DNA from: Trema orientale
Taxonomy: Eukaryota > Streptophyta > Magnoliopsida > Rosales > Cannabaceae
Direction of reading: 5' to 3'
Assembly (NCBI GenBank): GCA_002914845.1
Contig: JXTC01000160.1
Location: 375,925-439,924 of the forward strand
Length of the DNA: 64,000 nucleotides
Under the pieces are notes generated by a model. That model was given only the letters and a program-made list of their open reading frames with translations. It did not search any database and had not been told where the DNA came from. This document shows, one piece after another, positions 1 through 12,240 of the stretch. Position numbers and translations under genes: made by a program. Position 1 is the stretch's first letter, and every line of letters starts with the position of its first letter.

Positions 1-2052
1 AATAGAATGCCCACTGAAAATGCTCTTACCCAACTTCACGTTGAATTGGCATTTTTTTTCTTTTTCAGCTGATGCTAATTAATAAACACTTGAACAGTTG
101 AATATGACAATTCAAATTTTTTTTAGCAACTATATAAAAGTGGAGTTCAATTTTTTAGCTTCCATATTCCATACAGTCAAATACTCAAGTTAAAGTAATT
201 ATAACCCTCCTAGAAGTGCTTGAAGATTTCTCTTTCAATTTTTTGCTTCAAAATTAACTATTCTCCAACTATGAATGGACTTCTCATGCACTATTTTGTA
301 AGAATCGCATTTTTCAGAAATATTTGTGTTCATATATATATATATATATAAAAGAAATAGCAATGCGGTATACTTACAGTTTTTTTTTTTTTTTGGAACA
401 TCACTTCTTAATAGAATAAAATACATAGAAATATGGTAGTATTAGATATATTCAAATCCAACCCAATTCGTTCTAATATGAAACAATAATCTTATCCAAT
501 TATGTACACCATACGCACATGCACCCTACTGTGATTGGGATCAACTTAATAATTATACAGTCCCAAAATTATTAGTATATAAGCTTTGTCTAAATGATAC
601 TTTACATTTGCACATGTATCTATATATATATTTATATATATTATTTCACCAAGGTGAAGTAGACAGATGCCGTTAAACTGCTTCCAATTGTCGCTTTCAG
701 CTTCATTGGTCTTCATTTTGCCTAACACAGATTATTTCACTGACTTCCCTTTTCTTTTTTTTCTTTTCTTTTTTTTTTTGCAATTAACAGATTGACTGAT
801 ATTACTACGAATAAAAAAATATATGTTAAGAAAAAAAAAGTATTGGCTACTGGTAAAATCTTTACACCGACTCACTTGTTTTTCTTTAATTTCTGAGAAA
901 CGATATTTGCATTATAAAAAAAAAAAAAAAAAATCTGTGACATTACGTATTAAACAATAACAGTCACTATGGAAAAACAAAAAAGATAAATCTTGACACT
1001 CTTTTACCTTACCCATTGGTCAATATGCTATACGTGTTAATATAATTTATATGAGAAGACTTAGGATCCTATGTAGTACATGGTACTGTGCACTGTTTGA
1101 CATGTAGTATCACACAAATTTGTGCCCGGGAGAGATGCTTGACAGAAGAGGACCATTTCACCACTGAAGTGAAGTGCTTCTTTTAAAAATAATATTAAAA
1201 TAAAATAAATCAACAACGTAGTTTTTCTCAACCTAGAAAGGAAGTAACAAATTTGATTTCGTAGTCGTAGTGGTCGGGTAGCCGGGTAGGTAATGTGTTA
1301 AGAGTCTTCAAGCGAAAAAAAACAAAGTAATGTGTTAGAGTCGAGACAACCCATTAATTACTTTGACAATTACTAATACCGACAAGCAAGATGATTTTGA
1401 CTATTACTAAAATACTAATACTAGGGTTTTCAATCTTAACCATAGTAGCAGGAATTTACTGGGTTTACGTGGTTGAAACTGACCAAATTGCACTATAATA
1501 ACGTGTCATTGGTAAAACAATTATATTTTGTCTTGTCTTGGTATTGTGTTGCATTAATTAGTATCCGGTTGGCATTAAGCAACTTATAATTAAATTAAAT
1601 GAGCTTACGCAGCTTCCAAACTCCAGAAAATTATACTAAATTTTTTATAACACCCCTTTACTTGAGAAGTCATATATAATGAGATGCAGATTAGATGGAG
1701 CGCATTATTTGTGGGGGGCTGCTTTTGAAAAGCCGCATTGCCAATTGGGCCAACCACTATCCAAAATCCCATAAGAGAATTTGGTCCACCTCTTATCTAT
1801 TTGGTCCCGGATCGTCTGTGCAGGTTCTCTGTCGTGCTCTCTGTCCGGCGGATAAGAACGCGACACGTCATTAAAAGATTGTCTCTCCATCTTAAGTCTT
1901 CTAAAAGAGAGAAAGCTACATTAACTAGTTCAAGCTTTAAAGAAAATTCATAAGAAAATAAAAAAGCAACACTAGGGCCCCAGATCACCTTCTCCTTCCT
2001 CCTTTGCACTTTCTCTTTGAATGTATTTCGTCTTGCTCGTGTCTCTCTTAGG
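1..2052. other. AT-rich intergenic region
   Basis: No gene is supported here. The stretch holds homopolymer A/T runs, a short (TA)n run near 331-350, and a less AT-rich patch at about 1690-1900 that contains no convincing reading frame. The last 90 bases before the copia element (about 1960-2052) are pyrimidine-rich, but I see no exon structure that continues beyond the element. Confidence 0.6.
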
Positions 2053-2574
2053 TGTTAGGGAATAACCTCCCCAATAGACACACAATAGTGGAAGCGATAA
2101 AATAAATGTGAAAAATAATACTGAAATAAAATAAACAGGACACATAAAATTAGTGTGGTTCACTAAATTGGCTACGTCCACGGAGCTGCTGCAAATTTTC
2201 ACTATTGGGAGAAAAGGAACCTTTACAAGTGTTTACACCCAACACTCTCAACTTACACCCCAGACCTTGAATACACTCAAGAGAAAAATTGTATTTTTCT
2301 CTCAATCTCAAAGAATAAAATCTCACAATTTTACTCTCTCTTTCTTAACAGTTGGTGCCTATCACTTTCTGGGATAAGATGAATGAAGGAATAAGGCCAT
2401 TATTTATAGGCTTAGATCACTATCCCCCTCACCAACCTTTTACATATTATTTCCATATAAAATACGCGGCCAATACACGGTTTCCTTTACCGTATTTCTT
2501 TTCTTTTACACGGAGTAATACCGTGTTTCATTTACACGGTTAATACACGGCTTGACAAATTCCACTGCTTGACA
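2053..2574 (-). repeat. 3' LTR of the copia element
   Basis: The LTR starts TGTTAGGG and ends TTGACA on the plus strand, so it carries TG...CA termini. Since the element reads leftward this is the downstream LTR. A TATAAATA-type box lies at about 2401-2408 (minus sense). A cluster of CCGTGT/ACACGG hexamers at about 2471-2555 lies in the U3 part. Confidence 0.92.
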
Positions 2575-2585
2575 ATCTCCCACTT
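2575..2585 (-). other. Polypurine tract of the copia element
   Basis: Read on the minus strand the bases immediately before the 3' LTR are AAGTGGGAGAT, a purine-rich tract of the kind that primes plus-strand synthesis in copia elements. Confidence 0.75.
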
Positions 2586-2645
2586 GAAGACTAATTTTAA
2601 TTATGTCTTCACACTCGATCAAGACAGCAGCTCATCTCCTTATTC

Positions 2646-4100
2646 TTACTCTTGCAAGCCAACTGAAGCCGAACACAGCTTCAGTTTATCAATGATCACC
2701 GTCTTCGTTAACATATCAGCAGGATTCTGACTACCATGAATCTTTTCAAGAGCTATAGCTCCATCTTCTAAAGCTGAGCGTATGAAATGGTACCGAACCT
2801 GTATATGCTTTGTCCGAACATGATAAACAGGGTTCTTTGCCAGATAAATAGCACTTTGACTATCATAATACAAAGTATTCTTCCCATAATTCTGACCCAA
2901 TTCCTCTAAGAAACTCTGCAATCATATCAATTCCTTGCTTGCTTCTATCATAGCAACATACTCAACTTCAGTAGTAGAGAGCGCAACGATCTTTTGTAAT
3001 CTTGAGACCCAACTAATAGCCGTACTACCAAATGTGAATATATATCCAGTAGTACTCTTTCTACCGTCTACATCACTAGCCATATCAGCATCTACATAGC
3101 CTTGTAAACCTAGATCTGACTTTTTAAAGTACAATGCCATATTACTAGTACCTCTTTAGTATCTGAGAATTCACTTCACCGCTTCCCAGTGTTGTTTTCC
3201 TGGATTGCTCATGTATCGGCTCACAACTCCCACTGCATGTGCTATATCCAGTCTGATACACACCATGGCATACATGAGGCTGCCAATAGCAGAAGAGTAA
3301 GGTATCTTGGCCATGTGAACTCGCTCTTGCTCTGTTGAGGGTGACTGCTCCTTGGTTAGTTTGAAGTGACTAGCCAAAAGAGTACTTACAGGCTTTGCAT
3401 TATCCATATTGAATCTGAAAAGCACCTTCTTCACATACTCCTCCTGAGATAGCTTCAAACTCCCTTTTATCTTGTCTCTAGAAATCCGCATCCCAAGGAT
3501 TTGTTTTGCAACTCCTAAATCCTTCATAGAAAACTCTATTGACAATTCTTTCTTGAGCTTATCGATTTTCTCCATATTAGCTCCAGCAATTAACATATTA
3601 TCTACATATAGAAGTAGAATAATATAGGAATTGTCAAATCTCTTCACGTAACAGCAATGATCTGCCTGGCACCGCAAGTAACCATTGTTATTCATAAATG
3701 CATCGAACTTCTTGTACCACTGTCTTGGAGCCTATTTCAGGCCATATAGGCTATTTTGAAGTTTGCACACCATTCTCTCCTTCTCTTGTACTTTAAAACC
3801 TTGTAGCTGCTTCATGTAAATTTCTTCCTCTAGGTCACCATGAAGAAATGCCGTCTTGACATCTAATTACTCTAGATGCAAGTCTTCTTTAGCCACCAAT
3901 CCAAGTACTGTTCTGATAGTGGTCAATTTGATCACTAGAGAGAAGATTTCGGTGTAGGCGATGCCTTCCTTCTGTTGAAAGCCTTTGACAATAAGCCTTG
4001 CCTTGTACCGTTTACTGCCATCATGTTCTTCCTTTATTCGGTACACCCACTTGTTGTGTAATGCCTTCTTTCCTTCTAGTAGTTCGGCCAGTTTCCATGT
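2646..4100 (-). pseudogene. Copia reverse transcriptase and RNase H, broken
   Basis: The minus strand encodes the copia reverse transcriptase followed by RNase H, split into pieces by stops. The RT active-site motif reads YVDN near 3612 instead of the usual YVDD, a change in a catalytic aspartate. The RNase H part (2646-3140) includes GYVDADMASD and ALSTTEVEYVA, both recognisable copia RNase H motifs. In-frame stops near 2920, 3140-3170, 3730, 3870 and 4100 break the frame. Most fall where related elements have Gln or Trp codons, as expected from C-to-T change on one strand or the other. Confidence 0.88.
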
Positions 4101-5638
4101 CTAATTGGACGCCAGTGACTCCATCTCATCTTTCATGGCTAACTCCCACTTGATTGACTTATCATTTTGCACGGCTTCTTCATAACTCTCTGGCTCGCCT
4201 TTATCAGTCAAAAGAATGTAATGCAGTGCCGGAGAATATCTCTGAGGAGGTCGAATTGTTCTGGAAGATCTTCTGAGTTCACCCATTGGGGTCTGTGGGT
4301 CTGCCGCTGGTGCTACAGCTTCTTGATTTTTCTCGCCATCATTAATCTTCATTTCATCTATTGGGATCTCATTCAATGGTATTACCCCAGCTTTTTTTAG
4401 TTCAGGACATACACTATGAACTCCGGTGCCTAATCTGTCCTTGTACATCACCTCCTCGTTGAATATGACATCCCTGCTTTTGATGATCTTCCGATTTTGG
4501 TCATCCCAGAAATGATAACCAAACTCAGCATCACCATAACCAATAAAGAAACATTTTTTAGACTTGGGATCAAGTTTACTTCTATTGGCAGGGTCTATAT
4601 GAACATAAGATAGACAACCAAATAATTTCAAGAAAGAAAGGTTTACCTCTTTACCGCTCCAGACCTCTTTTGGTATTCTGAAGTCTAATGGTACTGATGG
4701 TCCTCTATTGATAAGATATGCAGCAGTGTTAACTGCATCGGCCCAAAATGTCTTTGGTAACCCTACGTGCAATCTCATGCTCCTAGCACGTTCATTCAAT
4801 GTTCTGTTCATCCTTTCAGCAATACCATTCTGTTGAGGTTTCCCTGGAATAGTTTTCTCAAACTTGATCCCATTGTTGGCACAATACCTCTTGAAATCAT
4901 CATCATCATCATATTCTCCCCCATTATCAGACCACAAGCATTTTACTTTCAGATTAGTCTCATTTTCAACCATGGCCTTACACTTTTTAAAGATATCATA
5001 AACATCAGATTTATTTTTTAAGAAATAAACCCATACCTTTCTGCTCGAATCGTCAATGAAAGTGACATAGTATCTTAAGCCTCCAAGGGATATCACAGGA
5101 GATGGCCCCCACACGTCTGTATGAACCAGCTCCAATTTTGCTGCTTGCGGTTCTCTTCCGCTTTTCAAAAAACTCACCCTCTTCTGCTTGCCAAAGATAC
5201 AGCTTTCGCATAGGTTATGCTCAATTGACTTTAGCTCTGGCAGCTTTCCTTTTGAGAGCATTATCTTCATTCTCTTCTCGCTCATATGCCCAAGTCTACA
5301 GTGCCATAGACTTGAATTAACTTCAGCATTGACGATCGCCAAAGTATCTCTACAACTGGAAGTTATGTAGAGAGTTCCAGTTTTGTTTCCTCGAGCAACA
5401 ATCATGGCTCTTTTGCTAACCTTCCATGAGCCACCAGTAAATGTCACATTGTGTCATTCCTCATCAAGCTGTCCTACCGATATAAGATTCCACATCAATC
5501 TCGGTACATGCCTTACTTTCTGGATTTTTCACACCGTTCCGTTTGACATCTTCAGACGGATATCACCCATACCAACAATATCTAAAGGTTCTCCATCGGC
5601 TAGATAAACCTTTCCGTAATTACCAGCGACATAATTTT
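4101..5638 (-). pseudogene. Copia integrase (GAG-pre-integrase and rve core), broken
   Basis: The frame from 5447 to 4101 encodes a GAG-pre-integrase zinc region (WHCRLGHMSE, with CESCIFGK further on) and the integrase core with its catalytic D, D and E in TDVWGP, WSDNGGEY and GIAERMN. A run of five aspartates (GEYDDDDDF), encoded by a GAT microsatellite at about 4897-4912, sits between the second D and the E. Sequence between 5447 and 5638 continues the polyprotein but carries two TGA stops where Trp is expected. The 3' part has typical Tork-type features (FGCLSYVH, FIGYGDAEFGY). Confidence 0.9.
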
Positions 5639-6544
5639 CTAACACATCACGGTGTGCAGTGTATGAAACGAAGCTCCAGAGTCTAAGACCCAAGAGTAAA
5701 TTGGACTATCTACAGATAATAGTAAAGCGTCTTGTACCTCATCAATTACGGTATTCGCATCGTTTCTACTATCGTCTCTCCTTAGTGCTCTGCAATTCTT
5801 TTTTATGTGGCCAGTCTTGTCACAATTCCAGCATTCCAGTCTTCTTCCGGATCTGGACTTGTCTCTGGCATTCTTTGACTTGGATCTACCACGACCCTGG
5901 TTAGAATTCTTCTCACTGCTTCTGCCCCTGTTCTCGAGATTTAGGGCAGAACTTGATGATGCGCCTTCACCCGAATCAATTCTGCGAACTTCTTCCGCCA
6001 AAATTCGGTCTCTAATATCATTGAATTGCAACTTTCCTTTGCCTACAGAATTGCTAACTGCAGCCCTCATTGGTTCCCAGCTGGTTGGTAGAGACGCTAG
6101 AAGAATTAGAGCACGAACTTCATCGTCGAAATTAATTTCGACGGACATCAACTGAGAAATGATCGTGTTGAACTCATTTATATGAGTTGTAACTGAAGAA
6201 CCTTCTTCCATCTTTAAATAAAATAACTTCTTCATCAGATGTACCTTATTGTTTGCCAACGGTTTCTCATACATGTCTGACAGGATGCTCATCATCTCTG
6301 CTGTGGTTTTCACCTCTGCCACAAAATGAGCAACGTTCTTCGTTAGCGTTAATCGGATCACGCCTAACACCTGTCGATCAAGGAGTTCCCAATCGTCATT
6401 CTCCATCTTCTCGGGTTTCTTTCCTAATAGAGGCTGATGCAACTTTTTACTATGCAGATAATCAGTGATCTGCAATCTCCAGTACGAGAAGTCTGTACTG
6501 TCAAACTTGTCAATTCCGGATCCTGATCCTTCACCTCCGGTCAT
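5639..6544 (-). pseudogene. Copia gag (UBN2 type) with start of protease
   Basis: The coding frame starts at the ATG at 6544, just inside the primer-binding site, and runs 301 codons. It contains a UBN2-type gag region, a CCHC zinc knuckle (CWNCDKTGHIKKNC) that binds RNA, and the protease active site WVLDSGASFH. The frame then ends at 5639 because of an apparent frameshift just after the protease motif; the expected continuation is visible in another frame. An upstream ATG at 6733 lies in the LTR and is not the start. Confidence 0.88.
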
Positions 6545-6569
6545 CGCTCCCACTAAAATATCGAACGAA

Positions 6570-6581
6570 GTTCTGATACCA
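6570..6581 (-). other. Primer-binding site, initiator tRNA-Met type
   Basis: On the minus strand the sequence TGGTATCAGAAC lies two bases inside the 5' LTR. It matches the 3' end complement of plant initiator tRNA-Met (TGGTATCAGAGC) at all but one base, the usual primer of copia elements. Confidence 0.85.
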
Positions 6582-6583
6582 GT

Positions 6584-7105
6584 TGTTAGGGAATAACCTC
6601 CCCAATAGACACACAATAGTGGAAGCGATAAAATAAATGTGAAAAATAATACCGAAATAAAATAAACAGGACACACAAAATTAGCGTGGTTCACCAAATT
6701 GGCTACGTCTACAAAGCTGCTGTAGATTTTCACTATTGGGAGAAAATGAACCTTTACAAGTGTTTACACTTAACACTCTCAACTCACACCCCAAATCCCG
6801 AATACACCCAAGAGAAAAATTGTATTTTTCTCTCAATCTCAAAGAATAAAATCTCACAATTTTACTCTCTCTTTCTTAACAGTTGGTGTCTATCACTTTC
6901 TGGGATAAGATGAATGAAGGAATAAGGCCACTATTTATAGGCTTAAATCACTATCCCCCTCACCAACCATTTACATATTATTTTCATATAAAATACGCGG
7001 CCAATACATGGTTTCCTTTACCGTATTTTTTTTCTTTTACACGGAGTAATACCGTGTTTCATTTACACGGTTAATACACGGCTTGACAAATTCCACCGCT
7101 TGACA
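6584..7105 (-). repeat. 5' LTR of the copia element
   Basis: This is the second 522-bp copy of the LTR at 2053-2574, in the same orientation and of the same length. It carries the same CCGTGT/ACACGG cluster (about 6999-7083) and the TATA-like box (about 6930-6937). As the element reads leftward this is the promoter-bearing LTR. Confidence 0.92.
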
Positions 7106-9280
7106 TTTGGAATATGAGTCACTTTTTCTTTTTCCTTTTTTTTTTTTTGTGGGATCTGATGGATGGGGATGATTCAAAGAGATGTCATGGAGCTTTTGTG
7201 GAATTGAGAAGATTTCTTGGAAATATGATGGATGCAAGCCTAGTCTTCAAATATAGGAAATATATATGTTTTCTTTTTTTTTTTTTTTACTTTTTAGGAA
7301 TTGATTTTGCTATTTTCGTGTATATAAATGTATTTGAAAAAGTCAGCTCAGCACCAAAAGATGTGTATATATACATGTTTAGTTATTTTCTGCAGGAATG
7401 ATTTTTATTTTTTTATTTTGGCCTTTGAAAGTTGTCTATTTTGTGCAACAAACATGATGAAGACAATTTATTTTTAGAAAAACTGTTTACAAATAATTAT
7501 TTTTTATTCACATTCAAAGGAAAAATTAAAATTAAAAATATAATACTCTATTCATATTTCTAACTTGAATGCATTTAAAAGGATTGAAAAAAAAAAGAGA
7601 GAAAAATCAATGGATAGTATAAAAGTAATGGACAAGTGCAGGGTAAAGGACGTCTAAACGTCCAGACTTCAGGAGGTGTAACGAGGCGCGTGTTGTTGCT
7701 CTTTTTCTATTTTTGTCCTTTTTATCTTTTAAAATATTAATTGGATTAGATAAACAGAGGCCTGGCGGGAGATAGAGAGAGTAACATTTTATTGACATGT
7801 CGCATTCCTAGTCGGATAGAAAACATTACAGGGAAGATGGACAGATAATCCGGCTCCCCTCTTATTTATAGGGATCGATATCTAGTTTCTACTTTGATTT
7901 AGGCTAGTAAAAAAAAGTCTAAAACACGACATGACAACGAATAATTCTGGGAGAAAATTGATTTGGATAGTACTAATTTGGAACAAAATGATTTTTTTTG
8001 TAGTCTTTCTCAAATCGATATTTTTAATAGTGTCATAAATGGTATGACGAGGGTTCATACAATTTGTAACTATAAAATTATGATTTTTCTAAGACTAATC
8101 AATAGTCACAAATTGTGTGATCTTCTATCACACAGGGTCACAAAACATTAAAAAACTACTAGATTAGTAATAAAAAAAATTTCAAATCACTCTTAAAAAA
8201 ATTATTTTAGTTAAAATTACTACTATTTATTTCAATTTCTCATGATTCTGGTCTAATTAAGATATCAGCAACATAATACACGGAATTTGGAAACATCTTC
8301 CCTCACTTGCATATGGAAATTGACAATTCATCCTATATTCGGGCTCACAAAATTCATGCTAAGACTGACTGTGAGCTAATGTGTTCTCATTTTCTATCAT
8401 AGTTACCAAATTTTTCAGATAATCAAAACTTTTTAGATAGTCAAAACTTCATGTTTACCAATTTAACTGAAAAACACACATTTCATTTATATCAAATAAG
8501 AAATTTAATTTGTTTTTTTTTTCCCTATTAAATAACATTAGGCCCACAAATATAGTCAAATTTGAAACCTCAGATAGTAGAAGAAGACATTTTTATCTTT
8601 AAACCCATAAAGCAAGCATTTAGAAGATTACCAAAAATTTTTTAAAAAAAAAGTTTAAATGATTGAAAGTACCTAAAACGAGAGAAAAAACACAAAGACA
8701 AGAGCTGCAAATTGCTTTCTTTTTTTACTTTTGTCATCTTTTTAATTGTCTTAAGTAATTTTAAACTCTTTCTAGTTCCAATAAGTATTACTTTTCAATT
8801 AGACAACAAAAAATTAAACGTTTTGTTTTTCCCCCCTCATTTTACATGCTTTCAATTATTTAAATATTTTTACTTTTATTAATTTTTTATCTATGTTTTA
8901 TGTATTTAATTGATTCGGGCTCACAACTTCGCAATAGTCAAAAGCCGCTAAGACTGACAGTGAGCTAGCGTGTTCTGATTTGTGAGACAAAGTAAGCATT
9001 ATTATTATTATTATTGTTGTTGTTGTTTGAAAGAACTCCATTTTTTTTCAACCCAACTTATGTCGGTTACGGTATACACAAGTAAAAATTGTTACAAAGC
9101 AACGATTCACAACAGCCACCTTGGTTGGCTTAGAGGCTCGAGATGGCTAGTCTCAAAACCAATTCTGGAGCAAAATGTGTCATGAAATTAGCCAACATTA
9201 AAGATCATATCGGAATGGGACAACCACAGAAAGACTTTAGAAGTTGAAGGAAAAGTTCCACGACTAAGTTAATCAAGAAA
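7106..9280. other. Intergenic AT-rich region with small dispersed repeats
   Basis: No gene is supported. A motif beginning CGGGCTCACAA and ending GTGAGCTA occurs at about 8340-8376 and again at 8917-8966, so it is a dispersed repeat. A (TTA)n(TTG)n microsatellite lies at about 8998-9027. Confidence 0.5.
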
Positions 9281-9295
9281 TCTAGAAGGTATGAA

Positions 9296-11255
9296 TCAAG
9301 GGATACGAAGGAGCTTGTTTACAGCTGAGTCTAGCGCATCAACATTTCTCCTCAAGATCTTTCTTCAAGTGCATTAAGGAAGTCAAGACAAATTTCAGGG
9401 ACCAAGAATGGAGCTATATCCACGCACACACACACACACACACACAAAAAAGAAGCCAAAGGATACAATTGTGTGGATAGATTGTCGATACCCTTCATTT
9501 CCTCGTTTAATCTGCCAAAAAGAAAAGGCATAACGATTTAGAAAGGCTATAACAAACTCACAGCCAAGAAAAACGATCCTAAAAAGTTTCATTCTCCTTT
9601 CAAGCTGGTACTAAAAATGCTCTATATAGTTCATAGCAGTATTCACACAGCTATCACCAGATTCCAATAGTAATTATGTAAAAATCACACATGCTACAAC
9701 AGCAAGTCTAACATAGATTTATATAGCACATCGTGCATTCATTATGAAGACGTTGTAAGTTGAAACGGAGCCTGGATGCTTAATCTCAAGAAATTTGCCT
9801 TTACTTTCTAAATGGGTTGTTTGGATAATTGGGGTTTACTTGAATTAGCACCCAAAAAGAGGGTTTTCAGTTTTCCCCTTTCTCTGTAAAAACATGCACT
9901 CCGAATAAAAGGAGTGGAGTACGCCTATCAAGGCAGTAGCAAATGCTCCCTCGACAAGACTCGGATGTCTTCAGGAACAGAAAACTGTCAACGGAAAGCT
10001 CCATAAGAGACATTCCACCTACTTCAGCAATCACGTTATGGAGGCCTAATTGAGGCTTTGAAGCCAAAATAGTTCTCAAACTTTTCATTTGCATTTAGTA
10101 TATAGGTGACAAAGATTTGAAACGACAGAGTCAGGTAAGACTTGAATTGATAACTATTTCGGGTAGGCGCTAACGTATTTCTATGGGACGGAATTTATCC
10201 AATTTTAAGAAAATTTTCACTGAATAATGCAACAACAAAAAACCATCACAAGAAACAATCTGAAACATCATTATCGAATCAAAATGCATCAATGCCTCCC
10301 AGAGGTCAAACCAAGCATTTCCACATCTTTTAAATCATAGAATGTCAGTTTTTTTCCTTTTTATCCTTCATAATTCATGGAATGACAAAAGAAGCAGATT
10401 AAATAATACCTGAGACATGAATTTATATATCGATTTCCCTTTGTTGCAGCATCAAGCACTGCAGAGCAAAAGAGCCCACACTTAATAGCAAGAACTGACC
10501 AAAGTACATACCAATACTACAAAACTTACAGTCTAGCATATACCAAAAGACCCCAAAACTCAATTGAGCCATGATATAGGAGTAACCAATATTCAATTAA
10601 CAAGCATATAACCCATATTTGTAAAGACCAATATAGGAGAAGCCATAAATAAGCAAAACCCACATAACAATTCTCAAGAATCTTTATCTTAAAATGGTCA
10701 AATTCTTTCTCTAGCGATCTTTACGACTTTCCTCTAATTTGACAGAAATACATTGCAATTCCAAAAACCAGAAATCTTTACACACACACACATAAATACA
10801 TACCGGATTCTTGAAGACGACCAGCGGCATCGCTGAAACATTGCATGTGGTCAACCGAGTTACTAGTAACCTGCACAAAAAATAAATTTAAAAAAAAAAA
10901 AAAAATCAAAGTACAATTTTCCCACCGTTTCCCTCATTTTCTCGCGATCCAAACAGGAAATTCAAAACAAATTGGCATCAAGAGAAAGAAGAAGACAAAC
11001 CCCAGAGATTGCCACTCGAAGGGAGGCGAAGAGAGAAGCGAAGCTCTCCGAAATCGCGACCGAGTCCCTCTCGACCACTTCGAGAGCTCTCAAAATCTCT
11101 GTACGGTTAACCGTAGGTTCAGATACGGAGCGATCATCTTCTCCGGAACAGGGAGATGAGGACTGTGAATCTAGGTCCGTCGTCGAGATTAGGTTTAGGG
11201 TTTCGGAGGTCGTCGGACGATCTTCCTCCGGTTCTCCTTCTCGTCTTCCCTCCAT
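9296..11255 (-). CDS. BORC complex subunit 6-like protein, exons partly resolved
   Basis: Exon 1 (11255-11001) starts at ATG and encodes 85 residues: an acidic Ser-rich N-terminus and then SFASLFASLRVAISG. Exon 2 (10870-10804) and exon 3 (10458-10410) have clean GT-AG borders and keep phase, giving VTSNSVDHMQCFSDAAGRLQ and VLDAATKGNRYINSCL. The last exon (about 9362-9296) ends KILRRNVDALDSAVNKLLRIP then stop. From memory the helical C-terminus matches the BORCS6 family (BLOC-1-related complex, lysosome or vacuole positioning and trafficking). One or more exons between 10410 and 9362 are uncertain. A candidate at 10080-10050 reads SLRTILASK after a weak acceptor and could be decayed. A (CA)n tract lies in the last intron at about 9424-9447. 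It may be a working gene or an early pseudogene. Confidence 0.5.
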
Positions 11256-12240
11256 TTTCCGCGGTTTTTATCGGATACAGAACTCGGATTTCGGCTTGCT
11301 CTACAACTGTTTTCTTACCAAGGGAATAATGGATAGGTGTGGGTTTCAACTATTATACTAAGACACGTGTATGTGCCTTTTCTTTTTTGGGGATAAAAGT
11401 TTATGTATGTGATTTATTACTACTAACTAATTAGAGATAATATTTAATCTCAACAATTGAATGGTGCACATAAAAAGATAAAAATGCTTAATATTATGAT
11501 AAATTATCTTGATAAAATAACTTGAATAATGTGACAATTTATGTAACAAATAGTGATAAATTATTCAAATTATTTTTCAATGATAGTTTGTCAAAATGTG
11601 TAGCATTATTTGAAAAAAATATGGTAGAATAGTTGGGACCATAAGTATTACTAACATCATTCACTCTTTGTAGGGTATTCAAGTTCTCAATATGCCCAAA
11701 ATTATTTATCACGCTTGGTATCTTGTATTATATTTTGATAAATTTTATTGAGTTATATTATTTTGTATTATTCTATTATGGTACTATATTTGATTTTGCA
11801 CAATATTAATATCAAATTTAATTCAACTAAAATTTTAATTCATACTAATATCAAATCTTTTTACATTACTTTCAAGGCACGAAATTTACAATAAAAGCAA
11901 TAATATTCAAATTTGAAATACATCAAGGTTGGTATTACAATTCCTACCACCAATGTTCTAGACATGTTCGAGAAGCAGGAAGTGGATGGTAGTGCGACAT
12001 ACATGATCATCTCATATCAACTCCAATTCCCTGGTAAAAAAATAAAATCCAAGAACTTATACTAATATTTTTCTTAATACTAATATTTTCTTAATTAAAC
12101 AACTCATAAAAAAAAGATTACATTTCACAGCATTCATCATAAATTAAATTATTTCCCTCTTTTCCTTCATACTAAATTATTTTCTCATACTATTATTCCA
12201 ATAGATATAAATTAAACACCAGAATATAAGATGAGATAGG
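11256..12240. other. Intergenic region upstream of the BORCS6-like gene
   Basis: The first 100-150 bases are the probable promoter and 5' leader of the minus-strand gene ending at 11255. The rest is AT-rich, and I see no gene in it. Short coding-like traces at about 11930-12040 could be the decayed 5' part of the RPA-like fragment that follows. Confidence 0.45.

Larger units (their letters stand above)
2048..7110 (-). mobile_element. Ty1/copia retrotransposon, Tork/Tnt1-like, decayed
   Basis: A structurally complete LTR retrotransposon reads on the minus strand. It has two LTRs of 522 bp each, a primer-binding site next to the right LTR, a polypurine tract next to the left LTR, and the copia gene order gag, protease, integrase, reverse transcriptase, RNase H. 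Integrase lies before reverse transcriptase, which defines Ty1/copia. The integrase C-terminal region resembles the Tork/Tnt1 lineage. Flanking pentamers are TTAGG (2048-2052) and TTTGG (7106-7110), a target-site duplication with one mismatch. The LTRs differ at roughly 25 sites by eye (about 5%), so insertion is not recent. Several in-frame stops and at least one frameshift make it non-autonomous. Confidence 0.93.
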
